DNA of 64,000 bases from Acarospora socialis (GCA_025617375.2 JAMYGW020000005.1:2170001-2234000), one strand, 5' to 3'; numbered from the stretch's first letter, positions 1 through 13,000 are shown. Made by a program: numbers and translations. Notes: generated from the letters alone by a model not told the origin.

Positions 1-975
1 TCTACATGTATAGATTTGTAGTCTACCCGAATCACGGGCATAAACATACCATAGATACCCAACTAGGTCACAAAGATCTCCGAAAAGTGATCTACTCGTA
101 GAGTACTGTTGCCTCCTCTACAGGCATATAGAAATTCGGCTCAGTTTTGCTACCTTCTCGTATTCTCCCCTCCACCTGCCACCGATGTGTAAATACACAC
201 CTGAACCCCCACCCCAAAGTTTTACCTACACATACGGGTAAGCCCTTACCTAAACTCCTACCTGACCTCCCGCCTATACTCCATACTCACACCTATACAC
301 ACCCCCCGAGTCCACGCCCAAGTTCACACTCAAGCTCATGCCCAACCCATGCCCCAGATTCGCGCCGCCCATACACACAGGACCGTCTGGGTTTCAGTCT
401 AACCAGACTTCTAAAGGTGGCCGTTTCAGAGTCTACGCAGAGACGTATATGGGGAGGTTTGAGTAAACTCACATCCCCACATGCAGCATGGGAGATATGA
501 CCATAGCAACCTACCGGCACCAAAAATCAGACAGGGTAGCTGTCCGTACTCCGACAGGACGCAAACTCGGGTGACTGGGAGTAACGGACAGTTTAGACAA
601 CCTTATTGTTTCGGCACGCTGATGGATTCGGGAACGGACTCTACAAGGAGGTGCTTCTAAGCCATTGTACTGTACACCATGGGCCAACCCCGTCCAAAAG
701 CCAACGACCTTGGCAACAATCGATACAGCGATCCCCATCATAACCCGTAATCATAACATGCCCGGCCTCCTGAGGGTTAGGTCCTCACACAAACGACGCT
801 GCGAGCAAGACTACCTATCCTATCCAGAAAACAGAAGGCCCCCAACGACAGAAACCCGCCCGCTGGTCTTAGCGTTAACGACAAGCATTGAGAAAGCCCC
901 TTATCCTCAACACGGTCACAGCTTCCCTACTTGTACAATCCCACCAAATGTACACCCATCCGTCCGGCCAGGACG
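1..975. other. Left-edge intergenic region
   Basis: No supported gene lies here. Short open frames are present, but none has a recognisable protein and they overlap on both strands. About 198-360 is a C-rich stretch with a degenerate period of about 12 bp, listed separately. The stretch next to 976 should hold the 3' UTR of the minus-strand TBC gene. Confidence 0.6.
198..360. repeat. Degenerate 12-bp-period C-rich repeat
   Basis: Cutting the stretch into 12-base blocks gives successive variants of a unit close to TACCTAAACTCC, for example TACCTAAACTCC followed by TACCTGACCTCC and CGCCTATACTCC. Copies are heavily diverged and the period was judged by eye. The same unit, in both orientations, recurs near 27.31-27.52 kb. 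It is not the TTAGGG telomere repeat. Confidence 0.5.
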
Positions 976-3375
976 CTACCTCTTCCCCACCCGGTTCTTC
1001 CGATCCTCCTTCCCCGCCGACCTGACACCCACCATGAACGCGTCTTCCGGCCCCACATCCCACCTCCCCCTCAACAGCCTCAACACGTCCTCCCTCGCGC
1101 CATAAAGCTTGCCCTCGAGCGAGCTCAGCACCGCAACAGCAGCGCGGATGCAGACGGTGTCGCCTTCGAAGACGAGGACGTCCCACACCCGACTCAGCAC
1201 GTCGATCTCCAGGCCGCAGGTGAAGAGGGTCTGGAACATCTGCTCGAAGAGCTCGGACTCCGTCAGGTGCAGGGTGTGGAAGAGATGGTGGTGGAGACGG
1301 GGCAGTTTGAGCGCGAGGATGTTGGTGGTGAGGGTGTAGGATTTGTGCATGGCGCCGGGGTCGTGCACGAAGAAGGCGAGGGGCAGGGGCCGGTTGAGGG
1401 TGTTGGCGAGGGTGCGGAAGGCGGTGGCGGGCGTGGGGAGGGTGAGGAGGAGGAGGGCGGCGATGAGCTGGGGAGGGTGGTCAGCAGACTGTTGGTAGAG
1501 ATAGGACGTCAGAGTTGAGGAGATCGTAATGCTTACATGTGTACCGTGGCTGTAGCCCACGTCGCTGCGATACATCGAATAGGCCATGAGCACGTCCACC
1601 AGGTCTTCGCTCAAGGGTCCACCGGGCTGGAAGATCTTCAGCTCGGGAAAGGTGTGCTGGATGTCCCTTCGTATGGCCTTGAACCACTGCTTCTCCCGCT
1701 CGTTGTTGGTGTTGCCTTCCGTGACTTCGACGTCCACCTCCTTTGCTCGCCGCAACGCCTTCCTGTAGCTTTCCTCCGTCAACGCCAAATCGTTGCCAAC
1801 GGCTCTCTGCCACACCTGGCCCCGTGACTTGGGCGCGATCCCGCGCCACCATAGTTCACGGGTTCGCGGTTGACGGATGGTATGCTCCCAGTTGGGTAGG
1901 ACGTGTTCATCCCAGATGCGTAGCAGCGAGGCTTTGGTGTCATCGCGCGCGCATTGCAGCTCGGTCACTCTGGCAGCCTTCTTCTTTTCTACGGGCGCAT
2001 AGTAGTCAGCAAAGGTTATCAAGACGGTCATGGGGTGAATGGACATGTCATGAGGAACCCTACCGTTCTCTTGCGCTACGGCCATCATGCGCTGATACTC
2101 TTTGAGATGCTTCCTCTCTTCTTTCTGGCTCTTTGGTGGCAACCAACTTGGTCTCGTCCGACTGAGCACCTTCTCCTTCTCCCTACTGATCGGTAAAGGA
2201 TCGATCATCACGTTGTTCTTGCGTAACGGTGGCAACTCCACCACCGACGTCCGCGAACGCTGCATCTTCTCCAAACTCGGCCGGGTTTCAGTAAACGTCC
2301 CTGATTGTACCTGAGCTTCCCGCCGCTGCTCGTTGACCGAGGCATAAGCTTCCAACGCATCGGTCAGAGACTTAGCTTCGTCGGAGAGCTCGGAAATGGC
2401 AGCTGTCCACGACTTGGCTCGAAACTTCGCAAAAGCTGGAAGATCGGCTTGTGAAGTCACCGAATTGCCTTGTATAACTCTAGGTTCGAAGGGCGACACA
2501 GGTAGGGAGCCGCGGTGACCGGACATCGTATCTGAGCGCGCTGGAGCCGAAGCAGGCGGATGAACGGAGGACATGCCCGCATCCATGGCTTGCCCTAGAG
2601 GGCTCTTAGGGTACCGCTCCGGGCTGTTGCTCGCAGAAGCGTTCGCAGAAGCAGTCGCAGAAATGGTCCTTTCTTGCGGCGGTCTTGGCGAGACCGGCAC
2701 GTTCCACAAGCTCGCATCATCCGGTAAGTCTTCATCCGAGTCGTGGTATTCCTCTTCGAGTTCCTTGATCGACTTGCGACTTGGCTGCCAAGAGCCGCGC
2801 CGACTCGGCGGCCTGTGAACCGGACTCGACCCTTGCCGCATGAGCGGTGACCCTCGTGGCATCGACCTGGGAGAAGTGGGCCGCGCCTGCGTATGCGCCG
2901 GCGAGGGCGACCGCGACCGATCCCTCGCCAGAGGGCTCATCCCAAGGGACAGCGCCGACGGACTTGTCGGGTGCCTCTTCACTCCGCCTCCAACCGGCAA
3001 ACCAAGTGAATGTTGTAAGGCATTCTGATTCAATGCGCCCATCACCTGGCCCTGCAAGCTGGGGAAGCCCGGTCTCTTGGAATTCACGGAAGTCAAGTCC
3101 CTCGTTGTCATGATCGTACCCGCACTCTTGCCCGCTCCAGCCCCGTTCCTTGTATGCGGTGGCGGGCGTTTCGGAATGCCATAACCGTAAATGTCCTGAT
3201 GGGAAAGCGCACGGTGGTCGTCGTCAAGACCGATATCCTCGAAGTGTGATATGTCGGTAAGGGCACCGTCCGGGTTCGAGGGCAGAGAGGAGGAGTGCAA
3301 CGAGGAGGATTTGGAAGACTTGGAGCCGGTCAGATCCGGAGGGGAGCCTGGAACGGTAGGCGCGAAAGTCGTCAT
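976..3375 (-). CDS. TBC-domain (Rab GAP-like) protein
   Basis: Two exons, complement(976..1467, 1537..3375), encode 776 aa. The 69-bp intron at 1468-1536 is required: removing it in phase joins SHGTH to LIAALLLL, the usual continuation of a TBC domain, while the unspliced frame carries 23 foreign residues. Residues 1-430 are Ser/Pro-rich and probably disordered. The TBC domain spans about 500-755, with the WWRGIAPKSRG entry, the RRDI segment and the FPELKIFQPGG segment visible. TBC proteins normally speed GTP hydrolysis by Rab GTPases through an Arg finger (IxxDxxR) and a Gln finger (YxQG). Here the first reads RRDIQH and the second YSHG, so both finger residues look replaced. The target Rab cannot be told from sequence. 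Confidence 0.88.
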   Translation of the reverse strand: MTTFAPTVPGSPPDLTGSKSSKSSSLHSSSLPSNPDGALTDISHFEDIGLDDDHRALSHQDIYGYGIPKRPPPHTRNGAGAGKSAGTIMTTRDLTSVNSKRPGFPSLQGQVMGALNQNALQHSLGLPVGGGVKRHPTSPSALSLGMSPLARDRSRSPSPAHTQARPTSPRSMPRGSPLMRQGSSPVHRPPSRRGSWQPSRKSIKELEEEYHDSDEDLPDDASLWNVPVSPRPPQERTISATASANASASNSPERYPKSPLGQAMDAGMSSVHPPASAPARSDTMSGHRGSLPVSPFEPRVIQGNSVTSQADLPAFAKFRAKSWTAAISELSDEAKSLTDALEAYASVNEQRREAQVQSGTFTETRPSLEKMQRSRTSVVELPPLRKNNVMIDPLPISREKEKVLSRTRPSWLPPKSQKEERKHLKEYQRMMAVAQENGRVPHDMSIHPMTVLITFADYYAPVEKKKAARVTELQCARDDTKASLLRIWDEHVLPNWEHTIRQPRTRELWWRGIAPKSRGQVWQRAVGNDLALTEESYRKALRRAKEVDVEVTEGNTNNEREKQWFKAIRRDIQHTFPELKIFQPGGPLSEDLVDVLMAYSMYRSDVGYSHGTHVSITISSTLTSYLYQQSADHPPQLIAALLLLTLPTPATAFRTLANTLNRPLPLAFFVHDPGAMHKSYTLTTNILALKLPRLHHHLFHTLHLTESELFEQMFQTLFTCGLEIDVLSRVWDVLVFEGDTVCIRAAVAVLSSLEGKLYGAREDVLRLLRGRWDVGPEDAFMVGVRSAGKEDRKNRVGKR

Positions 3376-4242
3376 TTCATCTCAAAAATTCCTCCGTAGG
3401 TCAGTCTGGTGTCGCAATTGCGACTCGCGATCGTGCAAAATCAATCGACAGGCTTGTGGCTATGTAATGATTGGGTGTTGTTGTGTATGTATATATTCGC
3501 AAACGAGTGTCCTATTTTCTATCGTGCCCCGGCATTGTTAACGAATGGCATGGTTCATAAGGATGTCAGTCAAACATATGTTGACTTGAATGGAGGAGTT
3601 TTTCGTTTCGGAGTTTTTGGTGGATATTGATGCACATGGGAAGTGGCTGATCGTAGATCGTGAGATTCCCACGGGCAGGTGCAGAGACGGAAAATGGTGG
3701 GGAGTCTGGGAGGTCTAGAGTACAACTGATTAGGATCTTGTTTTCAGGGGTATGCGGTCAGCAACGGCAAGCAGCAACCAGCACCAGCAGAAACAGAGCA
3801 GAGACCGGGCGCGTAACCGAATGCGGATGGCGTCGTCAATCTTGAGACGATACCGGTTCGAATATCGCACACCAATGTCAACACAAACACGAGGTCAAGC
3901 GGCACTGATTGGATGTTGATACTTTACGATTGTTTGAGCATACTCGTATACTCCAGAAGTTACTTCATGCTATGGCTTCGGCCGTCAGCACGCAGTGTTT
4001 GAGCAAAGATAAAGGTGCAACGAAGAGAATATCGAGAATCTCAATTTCGAACTCTCTTGCATGAGGCTGAGATCATTGTTACACATCAGCGGCTGATTGT
4101 TAGCGGCTACAACGAGCGTAATGCAAGCCATATGCACGCCGCCAGGTCTGGCTTTGTGAAACAAGCGACGATTTTAAAAGATAACTTATGCTCAATTACC
4201 AGGAGCGATTTCGACCTAAGGACTTGTCTCCAGATCCCCAAG
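3376..4242. other. Intergenic: TBC promoter and TERT 3' flank
   Basis: This stretch separates the start of the TBC gene from the stop of TERT, both on the minus strand. It should contain the TBC promoter and 5' leader and the TERT 3' UTR. No conserved reading frame or RNA gene was seen. Confidence 0.6.
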
Positions 4243-7200
4243 TCAGAATCTGAAGCCTTGAAACATCCGGTTGCCTTCCCTGACGACCCTGTTCATCCTC
4301 GTCCTTTCGACTGTGCCCTTCGCTTGACTCGTTTCGATCAGTCCGTCGAGGAGAGAGTTGACTTCCCGATACCTACTTTGCTTCCTGCCCAGCACGTGGC
4401 GGAAGGCCATCGATGCCAGCCTGGGTGCGCCGTGTCAGCCGGCATAAACCATTGAGAGCTATCTAGCCCATGGCCGAGTATGTCTGGGTGCGGAAATTGA
4501 CACTTACCACTTGATCTGCTGTCTGCTGACGGTGCATTGGTAAGCTTGCACGGCTGATGATCGTTGTTTACTTTTGGTGAGGTTGAAAGCCAGGTCTACG
4601 AGGTCTGAAAAGGTCTCTGTTGGTCGTCAAGCTTGTGAGATACATATCGTGAAGAAGTAATGAATTCGAGTTGTCTTGGAAAAAGCATACCCATCAGCAG
4701 CGAGGTCTTAGGTTGTCTACCGGACGGTAGACACTTCAGATAATGGTAGAACCGTGTAGCTGTCACGAGGAAGTTCTGGTATATGTTGCATAGCACCGTG
4801 TTGAGGGAGTTGAAAGATGTGTCAAGGAACATGGCATGCGCTTGGATCTTGAAGGAGCTGCTCGGAACATGAATCAGTCCTTCATACAGTAGTAGGCAGT
4901 TTTCTCAAGCCTTACTCTAACACTTTGCGATGGAAAGTCTTGCCTGGCACTCTCGAGAGTTCCACCGTGAGCGAGTCGGAAATTGCTGCGTGGATCAGTA
5001 CAGGTGCGGTTAAATCCCGAACAGGTTATTCGTACCCGTTTGTCGCTTCTGCTCCCTGTCCTTGGTGATCTCCAGACTCCTTGTGTCGATCAAGTTCCCG
5101 CAGTAAGGAAACCTCGTCGTGCCTACCAGCCTAGGCACCCGTGTCCCGTTGACAATCGTTTCAAAGTTGACCAGACTTTTCTCCCGATTGACACCGACAC
5201 CATACTTCTCTACTCCGTTGTGCATGATCTGAAGGAAGCTTTGAGCATGCTCTTTCCTTGTAGTAATCAAAAGGAAGTCATCGATCAATCTCAATAAGAG
5301 GCTCTCGCCGTCCGTGAGGAAGTCGAGCCATTCTCTCTCTAATTCTCCGTAGAAGAAGCTGCAAAGCAGAGTACTTATGACCGAACCCTGCGGGATTCCT
5401 TGCTTTTGCCGGTAGAATCTCTTGCCTATCTTGACAATGTTCCCCTCAACATGCTCTTCGAGCAGATCAAGCAAGTCATCCTTGTTTTGGACGTTCCGCA
5501 CCACCGAATCCACAAAGACGGTGTTCTTCTTTCTTCTGGCTAATTCGTTGTTGACAGTATGCTCGAACACGGAGAGATCATGCGTTGGTCCAGCCTTGGC
5601 GATGAACTTTCGTGTTGGTTTGGCTGGCGGGCCGACACCGGCTTTATACCTGCGGGGATTGGGTGCTTTGATTTCCGAATGGCGTGCTATGCTATATTCG
5701 TCTTCTGAGACGAGCTTCTCAATGATCTCCAAGACACAGCGCTGCGGTATAGTGTCGAAGCATGACTGGACGTCGACCTTAGCAAAGTAGAGTGCTTTTT
5801 CTGATAAGCAGTTGTGTCGAAGACGTTGCTTAAATGCTTTAATCTTGGGATACATGTCGCCGACGCAAAAGAGGGCAGAGCTCAACTTATCTGGTTGCTT
5901 GACTTTTTCGTAGCTCAGCATATTGAAAACAGGAGCCATGACGGAGTTGACACTTCGTCCCAACATCACTCTGCCATTGTGCGCCTTCAATACCCTTCGT
6001 CGGAGGTTCATGATAGGGCGGACACCCGTCTCTTTGGGCAACAGTCGGACCTGGCTGAACCCGAGGGCTCTTGCATCCAGTATACTTCTTGCCCTCTCCA
6101 TCTTCATTTCTTCGAACATGGAAAGTTTCATCGCCGATAACGATGGCTCTGATAGAGACCGCCAGACGTCGTGCCGGAAGAAGAAGAGGCGGTTGCGATG
6201 GAGGCTCGACTCCGTTACATGGAAATTTGAGCGTATCAATGGTATCACCAACGAGTCGAAGATATAGTAAATGAACTCAGACAAGATTTCCGTACGTTTG
6301 GAGAAGTCGGACTGGGACAACGCGGCATCGGACCTCATGTTCGGTGGTATCAGCCACGGGACACTGCGTATCTGTTATGCCGTCAGTTAAGACAGTGCTG
6401 GTAATGGTCATTGACTCTTTTATTTACCTTGATGCCTTGGATAACCTCGTGTAGGGATAGGCATTCGAACCTTCGCATTGTGACAAAGCGATCTACGTTT
6501 CGCATCACTGATTCCCTGTTATGGTCTTGAGCAGAACCCCAAAACTTATCCGGCACGACATTAGCAAGGACGGCCTGGCAAAAGGCAGACACGTCCGCTA
6601 CAGGGGTTGCGAAATCCATGATCGATTGCTTTCGAGTCGATGCCGAAGAGTGGGCTGATGCTCTAATGACTTCACTCGACTGGGGGCGGGTACTGAAGAT
6701 TACCTGCGTGTTCAACTGCGTGGACTGACTGCCCAGCGAGTTTTGAGAAGCGTTCACCAACGCCGACCGGCCCAAGGGAACCTTGCACAACTGCCAAGTG
6801 GCTCAGCAGGGTTAAGCAGAGGACATACAGGGCGTAGATTACCAGATTTGGGCAGTAGTACCTCAGGAGCTCTGTGTATGCGCACCGGCCATGGAGCTTC
6901 TGCATCTTGCTTACCAACTCTTGCACCATTCCTCGTAGCCTTCTCGGTACATGTTCCTCGCGGTTTCGAGTTGTGGAACCTTTGGTGATTCTTTTCGACC
7001 GTCCTCGAGCTCTAAAGTGAGCTATCTCTTGCTCCCGCAGGGTGTAATCTTTGAAAGGTTGTACGGTCTCTTTCGGGTCTATCTTACACGTGAAAGCATT
7101 GTGTAAACCAAATTGTCGCGGAAAAATGTACATCAGGATGTGCACCGTATGTTCCGAGTTCTTAAAGTCCGGAAACCGATTGAAAACATCTACCATATTC

Positions 7201-8478
7201 ATGAGCCAAGGCCTGATCATGCGGACAGGACGACCCTACGAATGTGACGGAGCCCGAACCTGACATCTCCCTTCGCATTCAGCGCTCCGCGAGCATACAA
7301 CATCCGGCTGCGAACAAATGTGATGTTTCCAGGTGAATGTAAATTCGTCCTTGCCGAGCCTTGCTTGGATAAGGTACATGCTGCAGTTCCAGAGTTTGAG
7401 GGACTCTTTAGATTGTTTTGTGGGGTCATAGAGGGCTTCTCAAGTATCTGACGCTCGGATAAGGGAACCCCTTTGAGGGTATTGTCAGCCTAGTGTGACC
7501 GGGTAGCGGTGATGCTTGAATACTCACCACTAAGCTGGTAATAGTTGCCTGACCCAGTCACTACAGGTACAAAGATGTCGTTGTCCAGTAACAGATCCAA
7601 CATAATTCGTTCTGCCTCCTTCCCCAGCAGATTAAGTAGGCCTGTCCAGCCGGAGCTTTTGAGGGTGTTGACGTGATCATTTGGGTGATGAGATATAATT
7701 CCAGGGATGACGCCCACAGCGCCTAGGTCCAGGTGCATCTGTCGTGGCATTGACGCCCTTTGGAATCCGTGACATAGCAAATGCAATGGCCTATGAACAC
7801 TTCTGTACCTCTTGGTAAAAAGTCGCCAGATAACGAAATCAACAATCTTAGAACTAGGTCATTAAAAGCCCAAAATGATAGCTTTCGGCATACAAACGTA
7901 GAAAATATCGCAGTGTGGTAGAGTAAGAGACGAACAAGAGGATCCACGTTGACAGGAAGTGAGGGACGCACCTCCGATTGGGAGCAATTGCCACTGCCAG
8001 GGCTACTGCTCGCTGTTGACTTTGACTGATGCTGTGAGAACGTAGCCAAATCATTCATGCGTGACTGATCCTGCGCCGAGCAGGAGCTCTCCATGCAACA
8101 CACAAGCGTCGTATCCAACAGGCAGGCAACGACTTTCTGCGGATCATCACTGACACCATCTCCGAGCTTGTAAGCGTTGGTTGCGTGACTTCTTTTCGGA
8201 GCCGTTGGTTCAAGTCCTGATCGGCTCTGCTCTGCACGACTGCCCGTTGCGAGAAGTCGACGCCGCCTAGCTTTCGAAGGAATGGGGAGCTTCGACAACA
8301 AAAAACTTCTCAAGTTCACCACGCAAGGGTAGTACAGGGACAGAACCGGATGTTTGATGGTGTTACAGTCGACCGGGGTAGCTGAGATCGACTCCCTCAC
8401 GCTGCCACCTTTCACCCGTTTTCTTGGGCAGTCTTCTGTGGATCGACTGTGCCGGTTCCGTTTTCTCTTGCCCACCAT
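4243..8478 (-). CDS. TERT: Telomerase reverse transcriptase
   Basis: Ten exons, complement(4243..4420, 4508..4616, 4691..4857, 4916..4985, 5036..6371, 6428..6790, 6843..7189, 7240..7470, 7528..7846, 7972..8478), give 1208 aa. It is the protein subunit of telomerase, copying an RNA template onto chromosome ends. Visible in order: a basic start with KRKR; a TEN-like domain (about 40-300, with FVPVVTGSGNYYQLSG); the RNA-binding domain (about 330-585, with FVRSRMLYAR and IFPRQFGLHNAFT); motif T (FFFRHDVW); motif A (KVDVQSCFDTIPQ, Asp about 789); motif B (QGIPQGSV); motif C (LIDDFLL, Asp 953-954); then the thumb with AHAMFLDTSFN. All three catalytic Asp are present. Nine introns of 50-125 bp keep phase exactly. 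The first intron uses an unusual AAG acceptor and is the least certain junction. No break was seen. Confidence 0.96.
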
Positions 8479-10049
8479 GATTGCAGGCCTCTCCGAGAAG
8501 GGTTGGTAACTGTAAAACCGGCCGACCGAGTACAGAGAGAGATATAAGGTAACATCGATACTTCCTCCCCATTAGGGTTTCTGGGCGCGCGTGTATGGCG
8601 TTACTACGTGATACCGCGCCGAGAGCGCGTTGATTATGTAAGCTTTCAAGCTGAGAAGAGCCGAGTCACGGGATTGACACCTCGAACTCCAATGGCTACG
8701 AGCAACTTCTCTATCAGGAGGTTGTAAGAGTGTAGAGGTGTAGTTCAAATATCGGACTTCTTCAAAATTACCTCCTGGACACTATCATCGCCCGACTGTC
8801 ACTCATTCTCCCTCAATCTCAACTACCTACCGTGTACCTTATCCTTCCGGCCCTCTGCATCTGCATCTGCACTCTTTGTGCACCAAGGCACTTAGATGCT
8901 GTGAGACTTCATGCTTGTGTTGATCCTCCACCAATTAGCCGCCGTTGTTCTACGGCAACTGCCCTTTAGCCGATATCCGTTACAAGCCATCCCCAGTAAG
9001 AACGATACGGTATGAAGTACAAGGCATCGAAGAAAGTACCTTAATGACAAACACAAGTCAGTGTAACCGACACCGGCACGACGGGATTGTCGCTCATCCA
9101 TAACGACGGTAGGGTAGAGCAGTGACGAGAGATAGATATTTGTACTTCGTACCTACACACAGAGTGAGGCATCAGCCACCGCTAAGGAGGGCTATTGGTA
9201 AGATCGATCATCAGTACTCTACTCCATATTGGAACGTTTATCGTAAGGTAAGGTACTGTAAGTGAGCTCTGCCTGTGCTGTGCCGTACAGTACTCTGCAA
9301 GAGAGAAGAGAGGGGAATCCTGGCTCCTCACACATTACCTAGATACATACAAGTGCTGCTATCTGAGGCAGCTGCTTGCCTTTGTGCAACAACCAATCTC
9401 ATCGCGACCCTGTTCTACTTTACTCATATCGCAATAGTTACCTTTCAGAGACGTTGAATCATTTGATACCTTCCTTCTCCACCAAATCGCAGGAACAGCG
9501 TGTTCAAGCACCAGCGGTCGGGCATAACTCACTACCTTACGGAGTACCTACCTAAGGTACTGTATCTACCGTCAACATACATTACCTTACTTGTCCTCAC
9601 ACACATTGCTTCTTGCCAGACGTCCACGTTATTAAGGTACCTATCTTACCTAGATAGTCAACCTCATCGAGCTTCGACTGGCCATCAATATATGCGCCAG
9701 GCGCAAATGCGCCTCATCCTACAGACCGCCTCCCTGCACGCTCATTGGTCAAAAGGAGTTGAACACGCCTTTCGCTTTCAGGATTCTGGCACGACACCTC
9801 CTAAAATCAGTATCCATTGACGATTCACAATCGAATGACGCGACTTGCGTTCCTCCCACGCTCAGGCTAATGAGGTCCGCCGCTGCATTCACTGAGCTGT
9901 CAATCTGCAACGACTAGTACCTTGGACAACTCACCGGGTCCTGGTCGAAACGCCAGACCAGACATTCCCTGCTCGACTGCGCACGGTTGCACCCACATCC
10001 TGAAGAATTGACACCTTGAATGCTACATGTCCCGAGACAAGAAGCGAAA
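8479..10049. promoter_or_regulatory. Divergent promoter region, TERT / Rho GEF
   Basis: The starts of TERT (minus) and the Rho GEF (plus) face away from each other across 1.57 kb. The region holds pyrimidine-rich tracts, short CTGCAT repeats near 8856-8875 and several GGTAAGGTA / GGTACC-type palindromic words between about 9240 and 9660. An AGCGCGTTG element lies near 8625. No convincing gene was found; the short ORFs near 9275 and 9500 show no domain. Confidence 0.5.
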
Positions 10050-13000
10050 ATGCCATCGAGTAATTCGGATCACAATTACTACACTCTCGAACAACATTCA
10101 CGCCGCCCGTCACAGCAGTCGACCCGAGATCAATCTCAGCACACCGACAACGCCGACCAAATTCACTCAAGCCTGGCAGCATCCTTGTCTGGCGAGAGAC
10201 TATCGACGCTGCCAGCCTACACCTACTCGCAACCATTGCAGACACCACCAAAACGTCCTTCAATCTCCACCAACTTTGAGGACTACGCTCTCGAGGCTCG
10301 TCTGAATGGTTTCACTAGTGATCCCCCGACCGAAGATAACTCGCCTGATCCGCACGACTTCTACAAGCCATTTCGAGATCCATTCACTGAGACGCGCCCG
10401 GGGCATAGGGATATCGTTGTTCTGGGAAAGGGTGAAGGAATGACGACTTCGACATACCAGCGAAAACCGAACTCAGCAGCTCCACGCGCAAATGGAACAA
10501 ATCCGAAACAGGTTCCGCTCCATCCTCGAAGCGGTGCTCGTCCTCCACCACATGGTGCGTCACCAACTTCAGGCAATAGCTCCCCATTGAGCGCTGCAAA
10601 GTCATCACCCAACTTTTCTGGAACGGCGAGGAACCGGCAGACTTCGTTGAAGGATTTGGTGGATAAGTTTAATGGCACACCTAACGAAAAGCCACTGCTT
10701 CCGGCCAAGCCTGGGGCGAGATCAGCGTCAGCCTCGCTCAAACCAGCGAATAGAGTGCAAAATAGTGTGCGGACCCGTACGCCATCAAACTCCACGACTC
10801 CCGGTGGTGGGGAATCGACACAAAACTCCAAATCGGTCCGAGATAGACCAACGCATCCAGCCAAATCCACGCAACGCCGGGATGGTTTGGCCGATGGAGT
10901 TCGTTCTCCACCGCGTGTCACACCTGGTCGTACAACAGCCTCAAATCATCCTCCGCCCTCAGGCAACCCCAGCGCGGCTCAATCGTTGACTGAACTCCCT
11001 CAATTCCCACCCTTGAAAGCTACTTTCAAACCGCGCTTGTTCGGCGAAATTTTGTCTGTCAATACCAGTTCGCCTGATCTAGGATACGGCATTCCCGGCC
11101 CACGGAGACGGAGGGGTTCGGAAGGGAGCATGCACAGTCCAAACCCAATGTTTCCCCCAAACCCGAGCCGCGCAGATTCCGACATTTCGCCATCATCACC
11201 GACGGCTTGGTATTTAGGCTATACGCCGTCTTTGGATAGTGTCCGAAGCGATCGTCCTGGGATGCATCGGAGAGCTAGGAGTGACTTTCAAGGCAACACC
11301 TCGAAACCTGTGACGGCAAGTGCACTTGGCATGCATGTTGCGATCTGCTCGCCACTGCAAGAGACGCCAGCGGCCAACAAACCCCCGTCTGAATCCCAGC
11401 GAAACTCGCAATCACGTATCCCGGTGAGTACACGACGGATGAGTGCGACTTCCGACTCTGGGAACTCGGTTCGATCCTCAAGGGCGAACTCATCGTTAGG
11501 ACGTACTCCGATGAACAAGGGACACCCCAAAGGTACGAGCGGTTTGCCCAGGCCCCAGAGAATTTCAACAAGTCCTGGGAGGAACTCAAGAGAGGGTTCG
11601 TCGAGGTCGAGTCCCAGACGGCAGAATCACAGCCCTCCACCTCATCATCTTAGAACAAGTCCCTTGCTCAAGGCTTACATATCGGCTCCCTTACCGAAGA
11701 AGTCACCACCACTTCGGAGTTCACGGCCACGGCAACCTGTTTCTTCGGCCTCTACAGCAGCCTCGAGAGCCAAGGCTGCCGAGCGACCAGCAACAACCAA
11801 AGACATGTTGCGCAAAGACCCAAAAGAGGGCAAGGCTAGAAAGCTTCCGGAGCTTGGCGGAGTGGATTTTGCAGCGAGGAGGCAGAGGATACAACAGGCG
11901 TTTGCAAAGTCTGTCCAGGAGAACGAAAGGAAAGAGGTAGTCAAGGCAGAACAGAGACGAGCAGCTGAACACAAAGAAAATGAGGAGAGACAGGCGCGAA
12001 AAGCGAGGCAGGCTCAAGAGGGGACAGAAGTTGATCACACGGACCATCCAGAAGGTCACGTGGTGAATCAGGTGAACAATACAGACGACCAAGATAATCG
12101 GGTTCAAAATCACACCGAAGCGACCGCCGAAGCGCTCGTACCCGCTGAGCGGAACTTCACATTAGATACTAGCAATACACAGAACAGCTTCAATCACGTC
12201 GACCTGACGAAGGCACGTTTGCTTAACAAGGATGATTCACCTACACTTGGTGTACCTAGCGACTTTTCAGGACTACACGTTATAACGGACCGCAGCCGTA
12301 CACCTGGGTCGGATTGTGCTCCTTTGTCAGCTCTGACTGCAGGCACGGCAGAGACTGAAGACACAGTCATAGACAACGAGCCCCAGTCGGACAATCCTGA
12401 ACTCAACCCAAACCATGGGACTATTCTGCACCAAGTGATGCGCATGAGAGCGTCCAGTTCTGCGAGCCAGTCACTATCTGAATTAGCGGACGACTCATTC
12501 TCCGACAAGGATGACGGAGAGTCGATTCAGATTATGCTTCTTCCGACGCCCGTGGTGGGAGCGCTAGGTGACTCCATTGACGACGAGCATCAGGAGGGAG
12601 AGCTTCGGGGCGTCTTCTCCAACGAGGGACCAACTGACAGATGGAGCATGGATTCATGGACCTCATCAGTGCCGGAACGGCGCTCTCCTGAACCCATTCA
12701 AGATGTCTCTATGGAGCGTATTGATGAGTACTCCCCACCACCTCCTGCAGAACCGTTCCATCTCTCTTTTTCGACTACTGTTGACAGTGAAACCCCACAA
12801 CCGTGGTCTCCGACCGAGTTCTCCACACCAAGAACCGCTAGAACTACACTTGACAGCGAAGCTTATAACACCATCAATCGTATCTTAGAGCATTATCATG
12901 ACCCTGCTCTCTTAAGTCCGCAAATGGTGCAGGATTTCCAACAGCAGCTTCTGATACATTCGCCGGAGCTTGCTCGACAAGGAGGATGGGACCCTAGGAG

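Noticed and set aside
5010-6338. Reverse transcriptase domain as a possible retroelement
   Set aside because: It carries telomerase-specific motif T and is flanked in phase by TEN, RNA-binding and thumb domains with small introns, so it is TERT.
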